Origin: Kalmusia sp. IMI 367209
Lineage: Eukaryota; Ascomycota; Dothideomycetes; Pleosporales; Didymosphaeriaceae
DNA length: 64,000 nucleotides
Direction: 5' to 3'
NCBI GenBank assembly: GCA_027946365.1
Contig: JAPEUQ010000013.1
Coordinates: 186,001 to 250,000 of the forward strand
A model generated the notes under the pieces. It made no database searches, was not told the origin of the DNA, and worked only from the letters and a program-made list of their open reading frames with translations. The position numbers and the translations under genes were made by a program. Shown piece by piece: positions 34,848 to 46,771 of this stretch (positions are counted from its first letter, which is position 1; each line of letters opens with the position of its first letter).

Positions 34848-37800
34848 ATGGAGACGATAAGTAGACTTCCCCGGAGGTTAACTCAGCTCTACACCGGTAA
34901 GTGCATCACACCTGCTCGTTATACCTTTGCTTCGCTACTCGATACCATACAAGCAAGTATACTGACGACCATGTAGACACAAAGACGTCTTGCGAAGCTG
35001 TAACAGAACAGGATACCCCCGACACGCAGCCCGAAATCAACGCACTCCACCGCAAATACCGGATACAAAAGGATAGACTGATAGCGTGGGGCCTTGAATG
35101 GAGCGACAGCACAAAGGGTCGTCAAGATGACATTGACGAGAGCGTTGAGCGTGCAGGCCTCACTGAGACAGTAACCAGCGTGCTAGGCACCATCAAAGAC
35201 ATCTTAGACGAGGCTGAACGGATGCACCCGCCTGCTGCAGGTGCAGGTGCTAAAACGCTGTCAGGGGAGAAGACGCGGCTGCCTGCATCTCCCGCGTGGC
35301 CCGCCGCCGACAGGTCACGATACGAAGATCTCGCCAAGGACCTGACCACATCCATAGACATCCTCTATGACCTGTCGCGCACGCGGCGCACTCAGCGCGA
35401 GGCTAGTCGGGGGCCCAGTCCTAACCCCAAAGCTGTTCCTCCGCCGCCTCGAAGGGCTTCCGCTTCAGCTGTTTTCTCCACTTCGCAATACAGCGCTTCC
35501 GATCTCACCTTGATCAACCCCGACACCATTCCGGTTCTCGCTCATGAGCTCGCCAAAACCTCTGCCCAGTCAAATCTTCCACCGAAACTAGATCCAGCCG
35601 ATCTCTTACTTCCTGAGGAAGAACCACCACCTTACGAAAGTGTAGGGGCCTCTTCCATCCGTGTCATTGGTCGCTTACGGACGAAATACACGTCTACGAA
35701 CCCCTGGAAGACGGATGGTAGCAAGAGCGTCGAGACACCTGTGCTGGTCGAATTCGCGACATACGACCCCACATATCGCTCTACAGGAGTGCCAACACCC
35801 ACTGATCGGCTCGAAACCCTCCTGTCCATTCTAGGGAGGCTGTCAAATGACCAGTCATTTCACGGTACACTCACATGCCTTGGGTTCTTCGAAGATCCAG
35901 CGCAACCCCGGTTTGGTCTGGTATTCGAACTGCCCTCGTTCGTCTACTCTGGTCCTTCTGACATGCATAAACCTGTCGAGGAGCTTCGCCCTGTGACCCT
36001 ACTCAGCGTACTTCAGACGGGATCCAAATCGCTACACAATTCCAACAGCGCCACACCACCCCTAGAGGATCGCTTCCGCTTGGCTTTCACTCTTGGACTG
36101 ACATTCAACAAGATCCATGGCGACGATTTCGTACACAAAGACGTCAACAGCAGCAACATACTGGTGTTTCGCAAGAACAAGCGCCAGTCAGCCAACAGCA
36201 GGGCCCTACAATACGCCCTTCGCTCCCCCGTCATTTGTTCCTTCGATCTATTCTCTGAATACGACATCGAGCCCGCCAGCACGATGCCGCCTCTCAACAT
36301 TTACCGTCACCCGGAGGATCCAAAGTTCACAGGAGAAAAGAACAAGACCTATGGGCCGCAATTTGACCTTTATAGTCTTGGCCTCATTCTCCTAGAGGTT
36401 GGATTGTGGCAGCCCCTGGCTGATTTGTGGAAGCCCAAGTATACACTTGCCGACTTCAAGCAGCGAGTTGAAGATGTGTATATTCGACGCTTGGCGTCCA
36501 AGTGCGGCACCGCCTACATGCAGGTCGTGCGCGATTGTTTCTGGGCGGCCGATCGAATCGCATCTGGTGCGGAAAGTTTGCAAACCTTCCCGCAGCTGTA
36601 CAATCGCATTCTCATTAGGCTGCAGCGATGTTGCCTTCTCGACGAAGTCGACCCTAGCCTTGAATGGGGCGAGCTGGGCACTGGCCACCCGCATATCACC
36701 GGCACCTCACCGCTCAAACGCAAGACTACGAGTCACATCCAGGCTACCGACGTACCCTCAAGTCCGTCATATCGCAGTGCGAAGCGCTGGGCTTTGGAAA
36801 AGGGTTCGCATGCTCTTGAACGAACGCGTTCTCTTTCGAAATCCACCCATTCGCCTAGAAGCTCTCCGAATCTACCATCGTTATCAAGACATGGGTCCCA
36901 ACGCTCGCAACACTCCATTCGCAAATCCCTGTCGCACTTGATGAGTCCCAAGGAGGAACCATCGCAGGAGATGGACTGGCAACACAGTAGGAATTCGTTC
37001 GCCGATGCAGGTCTACATCTTGACACTCCACCAGATTCGCAAGAATACGGCGATCTTCCTCCCGTGAATGAGCACCAGCGTGCTCACTCTGCGGGTACGA
37101 TTCAACGCACATATAGAGGTTCCCAGTCAGAGCTGTTTGGTACACCGCCAAGATCTATGACACAGAAGGACTACAAAGAAAAGATCACGCTCATCCAGAA
37201 AGTTTGGCGACAAAGAAAGCAGGATCGCGCAAACACTATCGGTGCTCTGATAACTGACGGAATCAGCCACTGGCCTCAAGCTGCCATCGGATATCCAACC
37301 CCCGAACCTGAAGATAAACCCCAAGATCAAGGCATGACACATTCAGTCCATATTCAGCGTCACGAGGATCGAAGTGCTAGCCCGAGAGGCTCTTCCCTCG
37401 AGATAAACACGGACGTCGAACCTCCAGCGCGTCAGAAGTTGCGTCTCCATCCAGTAAAATTCTCAGATGATATCGTCGACGAATGGCATCAGAAGATGCT
37501 TCCTCGACTGGAGAGAGTTATCGAGCGCGTACTGCGAGATTCAGACGAGACTGTCAGCATCGACCTCATGGCTGTGGGCGAGACACCTGACAAAGTCCGC
37601 CCAACCATCTTCGTAACGTGCAGCAGCGTGCCGAAAGTCAAAGCTGTGCTGCAGCGCAGGTTCAAGTATGACAGTGATATTTACGATCTCAAGGTCCGAC
37701 GCGGAAGGGTGCGACGTTCAAAGCTCAACCGGTCAAGTCGCAGGAGGAGACCTCCACATCGTTCCATGATGAACACGGATGATTACGATGGCGATATGCA

Positions 37801-39377
37801 CGTCATGAACCCCTATCACCAGCAGCGGCCGGTTTGTGGAGCCTCCATTGGGGCATTTCGTGGCGAGCACCTCCCTCCTGTTTCATACGGTGGCGTTGTC
37901 CTGGTTGACGATGAGCCTCTGGGCATGAGTACGTAAACCCTCACGAAAATACGTTACCAGGTCAAAATATTGGAGACTGTGTTGTGGATTGAGTAATCCC
38001 ATAATGCACAATGCACAATACAGTCGCTAAACTTTTAACCTGGAGCTGCTGAACAGGCTCATATTAACATTACCAGGTGTTCATCATCTCTTAGACGCGC
38101 CGTCTGACGACGAAAGCGAAGCTGGCGATGACCCCGTCCTATCTAGCGCGAACGGCTTAGCTAACCCTTGGCTCATGGGTATGGGCTCCCAGCCAGGTGT
38201 TCAGATCGCGCCCAACTCGCCAATGCCCATGTGGGAGTTGGAGATATCTGACGATGAGGCCGTGAAGACAGACGATGAAGACTATGAATCATTTCATCTT
38301 TCGTCTGATTCTGAATTCGACTCCGATGAAGAGTCGTCGGAAACTGAGGATGGAGATGCTGATTCTGTCACTTCGAGGGGAACCGTAGGCGATATCGAGG
38401 GCATTGAGGTTGGCGATGGTGAAGAGATCAAAATAACACAGCCGGCCATTGATGATGTAGACGATGACTTCTTTCCAAGCGAAGAAGATCGCGACGAGGA
38501 CCACCTGGACTCGCATGAGCTTGGACACGTCCACGCTTCTTCAGGCATTCGACGCTGGAAGAAGGATGGCATCGTTCACGAGATCGACTGGGCACTACTG
38601 AAGATAAACGACAGCAGGCTGCAACCGTACAATCTGATTCAGGGGGGTCGTCGGTATTGCGCCACCTCGTCTATCGATCCTGCTCAACGCGAAATTTCGG
38701 CTAAGCTAGAGCAGCCCGTCACTCGCCGGCATTACACAGCCGACGAAGATGAGTACCCAAATGGCGTGGCTAGCGCAAACCATCTCGGTGGTCTCAGCGT
38801 GCACTGCTTCGGTCGCACTACCGGCCTTCAAGGCGGCATGGTTGGTCATGCTATGAGTTCCGTCCGGATCTACCGTCGTAAGACATTTTCGCGAAGTTGG
38901 CACGTAGCTGGAGACTTCGGCGTCGGCGGCGATTCCGGTGCCTGGGTCGTCCAGAATGGCACCCACAAAGTCGTTGGCCATGTTCTCGCCTGGTGCGAGC
39001 GTAATCGCATCGCTTATATCTGTCCGATGGAAGTCCTCCTCGAGGATATCAAGCGCACACTAAACGCGAAGCGGATTTACCTTCCTGGCTCCGTTGACGA
39101 GGCCAAACATATTGCGCGCATGCAAAAGCATGCTGTCAAGGACAACAAGACAGACAATCGCGTCGAAGAACTTGGGGTCGCAGTGGAGGGTCTGGGTATT
39201 GTTGACGCACCGCTTCTGACGCCTACGCGTAGGAGTCGGTTGCCTCTACTCAATACAAGTGTGGATAGTGACAAAGAAAATTTACCTGTGTTGAGGAGTC
39301 GGGTAATCAAGGTGAAGGAAGGTATGAGTGGACAATTGGAGATGGTCGGAGTGCCGCAGGCGGTAGGGGAGAGGTAA
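34848..39377 (+). CDS. HeLo-like / pseudokinase / chymotrypsin-like serine protease fusion protein
   Basis: Three exons: 34848-34896, 34977-37928, 38077-39377 (introns 80 and 148 nt, both phase 1), 1433 residues. Residues 1-150 are helical, with ALHRKYRIQKDRLIAWGLEW resembling the fungal HeLo 'RL..WG' signature. Residues about 245-570 form a kinase-like domain: catalytic-loop VHKDVNSSNILVF (401-413), FDLYSLGLILLEV (479-491), but no glycine loop, no VAIK lysine (VLVEF instead) and an altered DFG, so probably a pseudokinase. A Ser-rich basic linker follows, then an IQ-like helix (ITLIQKVWRQRKQ, about 753-765) and a module with PTIFVTCSSVPKVKAVL (892-908). The C-terminal protease has VHH (1003/1004), DWALLKI (Asp1171) and GGDSGAWV (Ser1287), a complete triad. 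The second intron lies directly before VHH, so the protease spans both exons and this is one gene. Role in signalling or death is inferred from architecture. Confidence 0.78.
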
Positions 39378-40365
39378 ATGTCCGAAGATTCATTGTGGGC
39401 TGAGTCAACTCAGGATATACAGTACACAGGAAAGCATTCGTGCAAGTGTAGATGGGCAGGATTGGAGGTGGCATTCATAGGCGTTTTCGATACCCCGGGT
39501 GGATTTGCTTAGTTGCATGGTTGAAATGGGTTGGATCGGGCATGTGTTGTACGCTGTGATGTAGTGAACGACATAAGGGATTTTGCTGTACATAGGATGA
39601 ATGAATACACCACTTAAGTCTTCAGGTTAACCCATCTAAATGTTTTTTGATATTGTCACATCTTCTACCATCATGCTGTACATTGACAACAAAACTGAAG
39701 ATGAGGATGCAACAGCCTAGAAAGACACAGTTGCTGATGAAGGAATCGACATGTTCACGTCCCGTGATTTCTAGACAAGACTGCACCAAGCGCTTAGGGC
39801 TCTTAGCGTCACCTTCTATAAACGATAAATGATAGAATATCTTAAGTGTATTGGGGATGATCGACGAGCTGAAGGTTTGAAGCGGAACGGTCCGGAGCGG
39901 GGTCTCGATCACTAATAAATCGAGCACGACCTACATATTCGCAAGCAAGCATGCAGTGTAACAGCCTCAGAAAGCTATATATTACTACCTTTTTACTCTC
40001 AGCTCACAACCTGTCAGCCCCCACTTACGACTTTCGAACACATACGAGTTCGAGGCGGAAATTGCAGACACCTTGAAATGGGATACACAACGTAGGAGGC
40101 CTGACCTTGCGTTCATGACGTGAGATTCCCAAAACGACACACCAACATCGCACGTGGTCTACTATTTCAAAGCTGAGTTTTAATCAGCCAGAAGCCTCAA
40201 GACGTCACCGTGCTCTATACGCTATACGCCGTAGTATGCTCGTTGCTCTAGCAGCCTTGCAATTTCAATACTCTAAAAGCGCGCTCGAGCTTCTAAATAA
40301 AAAGCCTCCGCCCAACTACCACGATTCAGTAGAGTGCCATTTCAATACAACCATAGTCCTACAAT
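39378..40365. other. Intergenic, no gene recognised
   Basis: About 1 kb between two plus-strand genes. Short overlapping frames only; presumably the promoter of the SMP-30 gene. Confidence 0.5.
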
Positions 40366-41634
40366 ATGCCCTACATCTCCGCAGCACTAGTCGCTCTCCT
40401 CTGCGCGTCAAGCGTGCAATCACAGGCAGACCTCTCATCATCGACATCCTCAATCGCATCTTGTCCCGGCTTCGAGGATGACCCTAGCATAGCATGCGTC
40501 AACCGCTATGCCTCCGCGCTCCCGGTACCATTCTCGCGCGTCGACCCAGCCGCCGACAACTTCCCCTTCACGCAAGTTCCTTCGGATTCTTCCTTCGAGC
40601 GCCTCCGCAATGCTACATTCATCGTCTTCGACCAGCCCCGCGGACTGGAGATCATCGGCTCAGCTCCGAAACTAGAGCGCGTTTTCGATACGCAGAATGA
40701 CAGTATTCACGAAGCTCCCGTCTACGTATCTGGCCTCAACGTCATCATCTTCTCGCTGCCGCATCAAGGCGTATATGAGCAGCAAATTATTAATCTAAAC
40801 AACACACCACCCACGCTAGAGAACTACACCACGACGCCTCCCGTCTATGCTGTTAATGGCGGCAAACTCTATAAAGACCGGATCTACTGGGCCTCCGAAG
40901 CCTCATTCGCCTTCCCTGACCCAACCACCGGAGATACAGTTCAGCAAGCGCCCGGCATCTATGTTGTTGACCCGTACACCAACACCACGACCGTGGCGGT
41001 GAACAACTACTACGGCACGCTGCTCAACAGCCCGAACGACCTCATTATCGACTCCTGCGGTGACATCTTCTTTACAGACTCCTGGTATGGCTACGCTATC
41101 AATGTAACCGTCTACCCGGTCCACAGACCGACGACTTACCGCTTCCGCCCTTCTACGGGAGCGCTAAGTATCGTAGATGAAACGTTGGGTCAGCCGAACG
41201 GTATAGGCCTTAGCCCGGACGGCAAGACGATGTATGTTTCTGATTCAGGTGTGACGGATTTCGAAGACGTGCCTGCAGATCAGATCCCGAGGTACAAGTT
41301 CGACCCGTTTGGTGGGCGGGCAGTATACGCGTTCGACGTCAATGAAGCGCCTCCGGGGAACTATTTGACGAACAAGAGGCCGATCTGGTTGGCGCAGACT
41401 TTTGCGGTTGATGGGCTGCATGTTAGTCGGGAGGGGTATGTGCTGGGTGCTGCTGGAACCGGGATAGATGTATTGAGCGAGTATGGGGAGTTGCTACTGC
41501 GGATCGAGGTCGGTGGGGAGATAAATAATTTTCAGTTTGCTGGGGAAAATAGGGATGAGCTTTGGTTGTTTGGGCCGAGTGGGATTTGGAGGGTGAGCGG
41601 GTTGGGAGATGTTCATGGGATGCTGGACGAATAG
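40366..41634 (+). CDS. Secreted SMP-30/gluconolactonase-like beta-propeller lactonase
   Basis: Predicted metal-dependent lactone hydrolase, secreted. Single exon, 422 residues. Signal peptide MPYISAALVALLCASSVQSQ. Propeller motifs of the family: LNSPNDLIIDSCGDIFFTDS, QPNGIGLSPDGKTMYVSDSG and FAVDGLHVSREGYV, containing the Asn and Asp metal ligands. Many N-glycosylation sequons (NATF, NTTT, NVTV). Convergent with the Zn2Cys6 gene, 79 bp apart, and near an FAD monooxygenase, so it may hydrolyse a lactone in a local catabolic route. Substrate unknown. Confidence 0.85.
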   Translation: MPYISAALVALLCASSVQSQADLSSSTSSIASCPGFEDDPSIACVNRYASALPVPFSRVDPAADNFPFTQVPSDSSFERLRNATFIVFDQPRGLEIIGSAPKLERVFDTQNDSIHEAPVYVSGLNVIIFSLPHQGVYEQQIINLNNTPPTLENYTTTPPVYAVNGGKLYKDRIYWASEASFAFPDPTTGDTVQQAPGIYVVDPYTNTTTVAVNNYYGTLLNSPNDLIIDSCGDIFFTDSWYGYAINVTVYPVHRPTTYRFRPSTGALSIVDETLGQPNGIGLSPDGKTMYVSDSGVTDFEDVPADQIPRYKFDPFGGRAVYAFDVNEAPPGNYLTNKRPIWLAQTFAVDGLHVSREGYVLGAAGTGIDVLSEYGELLLRIEVGGEINNFQFAGENRDELWLFGPSGIWRVSGLGDVHGMLDE

Positions 41635-41713
41635 ATACGGTGTGGATGCTTCTCGATGGAGGTTAATGTGGGTGAGCAAAGCGGATCTAATATAGGACCG
41701 GGCATTACATATA

Positions 41714-44622
41714 CTACCAACCTTGACCACCCCCACTCCCACCAGGCATCGAAGCCCAGTCCATGTTGCCCCAGTTTACCTGATCCATCGCAGTATCCGC
41801 AGTCATCGGATCTGGCACAGTGGAAAGTGGGTCCGCCCAGGCTGACCCATAACCCTGATTGAATTGGCCAAAATCCATTGACATAGGCATGGGAGCAGGC
41901 ATGGGCATAGGCATCCACGAGTCGTCATTCTTCATTGTTTGTTCCAACCAACTAGGTAATTTTGGGACTTGAGATTCAGGAGGCATGCCGCGGGATCGTC
42001 TTTGGCCCATCGCTTCGACGATGCTGGGTATTGGTCTATATCACATGAGTCTTCGTCAGTGATGGAGAACTCGATGTTTCCATGTTTGAAAGATGTACGC
42101 ACTCTGTTTCTGATGACTGGGGAAGGGCCACCTTGCGTGCTGCCCAAGCCTGCAGGACAATTTTCGATATGATGTCTGCAAGCGGATTTTCATGGCCCAC
42201 CCAATTCGTGAACCGCACTGTGTAGTTGTCGCTCATCACTTTCCACGCGCGCGCCGCATATTTTCCTACTGGGCGCCTCTTCAGATCCTGAACAACGTGT
42301 ATGTACGCTTGGAATGGAAATTGCAAGATCGTCATGCTGAACCAGACGAACCTCTTGGTGAGCGGCGAGGTGAGAAGTTTAGTGTCGCACTCGAACAGCG
42401 TCAACGCATAGCCTAGGGCCATGTCACGCTGCACCTCCGTCTGCTTTGCCGGCGCTTGGGCGTGCCGGGCATAGTGTGCTAGTTGACGATTTTTAGCTAC
42501 ATAACCTCTTGCCATCCATATTATCATGAAATGCAGCGGGTTCTCAGGGTTGCAAAATTTCAAGTAGCGCTCCTGAACCATTTTCTCTAGAGCAGCCAAC
42601 ACATCGCCATTAGGTGACGATGCATCTGGCAGACGGCAAGCAAGCGGCTTCAGACATGGATTCGTGAAGTCGAGCCAGAAGCCACTATACCGCACAAAAT
42701 CGGCCATTTCGCTTCTGACTACCGTGAACGTAGCTTCGGTAATATTCTCGTGTCTAGAAGGTGGAGTAGTCATCTCTGTACCTAGATCGAAGTCATTGAT
42801 GTTAGAGGGTGGTTTACAATCCCAGCCTGGTGTTAAAATAGGGCATTTGAAACCGGACATCTCAGAGACACGGGCGTCAAGGAGGACGAGAGCCCACCAG
42901 AGGCGGCGTCGCATCTCTGCTTCGAGGGCAGTATGCTCTGAGTTGACGGATTCGCTATGAAGGCCCATACTGCGAGGTGATTAGTTATGACTAAAGGAAG
43001 GAACGAGAGATGCAAGGCCATGTTACGTACTGTTGAGCGAGGCGAATAGCAATACCGAGATTGCTAGAGAGGCAGCGGGGCTCTGACCTAGGTTTGGTTG
43101 AGAGCTACGGAGCGTTAACATGAGGATACATCGTACTTAGAACTCAAGAGGAACAATACAAGGTCATGTTGTCGAGCAGGGTGGCAGGAATGATCATCGA
43201 ACTGGCGTTACTACGTCGCCTTAGATGATAGTACAGACATCTTCCTGATGATGAATGGATGAACTACTCACCAGATAGAGATAGAGTGCCGTCAGACAAT
43301 GGCGATCATTTGTTCGCAAGACCCCACACCGCAGCATAGCTTGTCGGCAGCCCAATTGAAATTTGCGCAAAAGCTCTCCGCATTTCTTTCCAAATAACGT
43401 CAGACACTCTTCGTCTTCGAGGGTTATCATCGATACACAATATATGCCAAACATGAGAGCTTGTAAGGCTGGTGCTGCATTTGATAAATCCGCGACTGCC
43501 TCAATGATACGTGTTTGCATCGTAGGAGTGTGTGTGACTTTGAGCAGGGGGTTCACATTGTCGAGGTATATCTGCCAGATCCTAAATATATCAACTTGCG
43601 TGGGGTGCAGGGCGGTGAGATCGACATCGGAACGAGAGCCAAAATTGAATCTACCGTCGTCGTCATCGTCGAATAGATGTTCCAATGCTTTCTTAACATT
43701 CTTTTGGCGGATGATACACTTTAATTCGTCGTCGGGGTTCCACTCCTCAACATCGGTCTCGTCTTCGTCTGAAGGGGATTGTGACTGTGCACGAGTATCA
43801 GCGAAGCACGTAATGAATTCTTCTTGGGTATATTTTTGCTGCTTGAACTTCCAATGCAACAGGATTATATGGCCTCTCATTTCTCAGGTAATGTGTACAT
43901 ACCCTCTGATTCATGGCATGCCATATATTGCTAGAGCAGTCAGTTGAATGTTTGGGCCTTTGGCGGAGGGAAAGCGTTGTATCTCGTACATGGTCTTGGA
44001 ACTGGGTGTCTCCTCCACGTTTGTTGCTTCCTGCTTCTCCAGGTCGATCGCTTGCACTCTAGAGTGAAGCTCAAAGCTATTACCTATCATATATCATACA
44101 CGCGTCAGCAAATTCCTCATGATTCCTCTCATTACTTCTTGGAGATACTACAGAGGGTTCTGCAAAAGTTCTGAGGGAAGAGTTCGTTGGTGCTGACTAA
44201 GGTCGACACTGCCCTGATAATACAGGGTTCCGACGAAGGGTGGACAAGGAAGGTACATACCTTCAGCGACAGGATTGGACTGATCCGCAGCACTGTTCGG
44301 GTGCAGTGGTTCAAACTCAATATTATTCTGGCGTAGCAAGACTTCATAACGGCGAAGACGGTCCAGCAATTCGCGTTCAGGAAACCTCCTGCGCCGCTGT
44401 TTCGGGATCGAGCCAGCAGGTACACACTACAACAGTGGGGCGGGATCAGTAAATATCTTGTAAACATGTGGGATGCGTACTCACATGTGCACCAGCTTTA
44501 ACGCAATGGGAACAAGGGAAGTTTCTGTCGCATTTGACCTTACGGGACTGACAAAGTACACATGCAAGGACCCGTTGCGGCTTCGCAGCCACGGCTGGGC
44601 TGCTGTGCGCAGACGATGACAT
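41714..44622 (-). CDS. Zn2Cys6 transcription factor with fungal-specific TF domain
   Basis: Eight exons: 44622-44485, 44426-44261, 44083-43990, 43930-43903, 43838-43272, 43104-43031, 42969-42103, 42023-41714; 747 residues. The zinc cluster has Cys21, 24, 31, 37, 40 (CVLCQSRKVKCDRNFPCSHC) in exon 1 and the sixth, Cys47, as the first codon of exon 2. The linker RRRRFPERELLDRLRRYEVLL follows. A 28-nt exon encodes NIWHAMNQR. The TF domain includes LSSNLGIAIRLAQHMGLH and MRRRLWWALVLLDARVSE. The tail is Met/Pro-rich (MPMPMPAPMPMSM) then Trp/Gly-rich. The acceptor of exon 5 is ambiguous by 3 or 9 nt, all in frame; the 177- and 167-nt introns could hide small exons. Divergent from the FAD monooxygenase gene. 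Confidence 0.83.
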
Positions 44623-45375
44623 GGTAGGCGGAAGTTAGATTGTTCCCTATGGCTGGGCGGAAACACGAGGCACGAGAGGGGCTGAATGGAGAATTGTTCT
44701 TGGAGGTGTCACAGCTCGGGATCTTCTAATGCCCGAATGTTGTTAAAGATGTCATCGACGTACATGTAATCAAGCAACGGCGCGCATTGCAGTCAGAATG
44801 TACCGAGTCAAGTGAGTGCTTCAATACCGCGTCTTCTGTGACGAAAGGTCTCATAGAGAGATAGAGGACACGCATTCTCGAAGGAGCCGTAGACAAGCTT
44901 TCAGCGCATCTCGTGCGGGAGCTGCAACTGTGCGGGAGCTAGCCTAATCCGGTATAACCCGATCTTGCTGATCTGAACTCAACGATGCTTGAGCCCTTCA
45001 CGACCTATCAAACGTCACCGCCAAAAGCTTGAATTAGCTTAGAACGCATATTCGCATGCTTCAAGATACCGAACAAGTAATGTCAGCTTTAGTTCGGGCA
45101 GCCATGCTCCTTCTTCGCCATTCTCTACTTTCGATTGATCGATCCTCCGATCCTCCGCATCATCTCCTCTACCTCATGGTGCGGGATACTGAAGTATATA
45201 AGCTAAGCTGACTGCCCAGCTTTCTTTCAAGTTATTGCCCTTCATATTTTTGTACCTTCGATACCTGAGTATTAGTCATACCTAGGCATTCGTGTTTTCA
45301 TCTCCAGACTCCTTCCACTTTCAACACCATCCGCCAGCCACTTGGGACTCGAATCTACCATCCTGTACCCGAAAA
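44623..45375. other. Divergent promoter region between Zn2Cys6 regulator and FAD monooxygenase
   Basis: 753 bp without coding potential, placed between two start codons pointing away from each other. Contains one inverted CGG pair, listed separately, and CT-rich stretches near 45290 typical of fungal transcription starts. Confidence 0.6.
44950..44961. promoter_or_regulatory. CGG-N6-CCG inverted repeat, candidate Zn2Cys6 binding site
   Basis: CGGTATAACCCG lies in the 753-bp divergent promoter. Six-base spacing is the Ppr1/UaY type of zinc-cluster site. One such match in this length is expected by chance in roughly one case in five, so the placement is the main argument. Confidence 0.35.
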
Positions 45376-46771
45376 ATGGCCAAACCACATGCCCTAGTAT
45401 GCGGTGCCTCCATTGCCGGACCTATGACAGCCTACTGGCTCGCCCGCGCCGGCTTCACCATCACTGTAATAGAGCGGTACCCGACCATCCGCGCAGGCGG
45501 CCAAAACATCGACATCCGCACCTCAGGCGTGACAATCATGCGCAAGATCCCCGGCATGGAAGCCGCCGTGCGCTCCAAGATCACTCCGCAGGACTGTCTC
45601 CAATTCATCAATTCTAAGGGCAAACCCTACGCGACCATGCGGCCGACGGGCGATCCAAGCCAGCAGAACTTGATGTCCGAGTACGAGATTTTCCGGGACG
45701 ATTTGAGCCAAATCATAATAGACTTGACGAAAGACAATGAGGATGTGAGATACGTTTTCGGCGAGCAAGTTGCTTCCCTGCACCAAGACAAAGACAAGGG
45801 GAAAATCACCGTCGAGTTCAAGGAGGGCAAACTGCCAACGACAACGTACGACCTCGTCGTTGCTGCAGACGGCGCCACGTCACGTACTCGCGCTCTGGGA
45901 CTCGACTGCACGGTCCGCACGCACATTCACCCTGTCAACGCGTGGGCTGCATATACTTCGATCGACAATGACTATCTGAACGGTGCGTAGATTCCCGCCA
46001 GCTATCTCAGAGACACAGAAGAGATACACTGCCCTTTTGCTGAACTGAACCACAACGTAACCTCCCCGGAATCCATGGCCTACAACTAACGCCCCGACAG
46101 GCACCAAAGGCGGCCAACTCTACGGCAGCCTCGGCGGGCGCGCCCTAGGCGTAGGCCCCGACCCCTCAGGCGGCAACCGCATCGTAGCCATGGCCATACT
46201 CCCGCGCAACGCGCCCGACGCGACGCTGCCCTTCCGCTCCGCCCAAAAGGAAGGCGACGACGCGCTCCGCCGCTACGTAGCGCAGCACTTCAAGGGCGCA
46301 GGCTGGAAGTCGGACGACATCATCCACGACATGGTGTCCTCGCCGCACTTTTACGCCTCGGAATGGGTCCAGGTAAAGGTGCCTGAGCTCTCGCGCGGCC
46401 GCTTCACCCTCGTCGGCGACGCTGGCTACGCCTCTGGGCCCACGGGCGGTGGCACCACGCTCGCCATGACGGGCGCGTATGTGCTTGCGGGCGAGCTGGC
46501 GCGACACAAGGGCGACGTCGAAGCGGGATTGAGGGCGTACGACCAGCGCATGCGGCCCATCGTCGAGGACATGCAGAAGATTCCTCCTGGGGTGCCTACG
46601 GCCATTGCGCCGCAGACGTGGTGGGGCATCTGGATCCGCGACATCGTACTCATCCTGATGACGTGGGGCAGTGGTGCATTCGGCTGGGTGCTGAAGTATC
46701 TGGCGCCGAGTTTTGGGGGGGGGATAAGTATAACCTTCCTGACTATGAGTGGGAGGAGTGAACGAGAATAG
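45376..46771 (+). CDS. FAD-dependent aromatic-ring type monooxygenase (class A), C-terminus frame-shifted
   Basis: Flavin monooxygenase of the tetracycline/UbiH group. Two exons, 45376-45982 and 46101-46771, 118-nt intron, 425 residues as read. FAD motif GASIAGPMTAYWLARAGF near the N-terminus, the DG motif VVAADGATSRTRALG, and the second FAD motif LVGDAGYASGPTGGG are intact. After APSFGGG the frame reads ISITFLTMSGRSERE to 46771, which is unlike the family. The +1 frame after the run of nine G at 46715-46723 reads DKYNLPDYEWEE and stops at 46761, matching the usual YxLPxYxW-like ending. A one-base deletion in the G run, real or from sequencing, is likely; enzyme core is unaffected. Divergent from a Zn2Cys6 gene. 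Confidence 0.87.

Noticed and set aside
38175..39377. Protease part as a separate gene starting at ATG 38175
   Set aside because: The His motif and the start of the protease fold lie upstream, split between exon 2 and the beginning of exon 3, so a start at 38175 would delete part of the catalytic domain.
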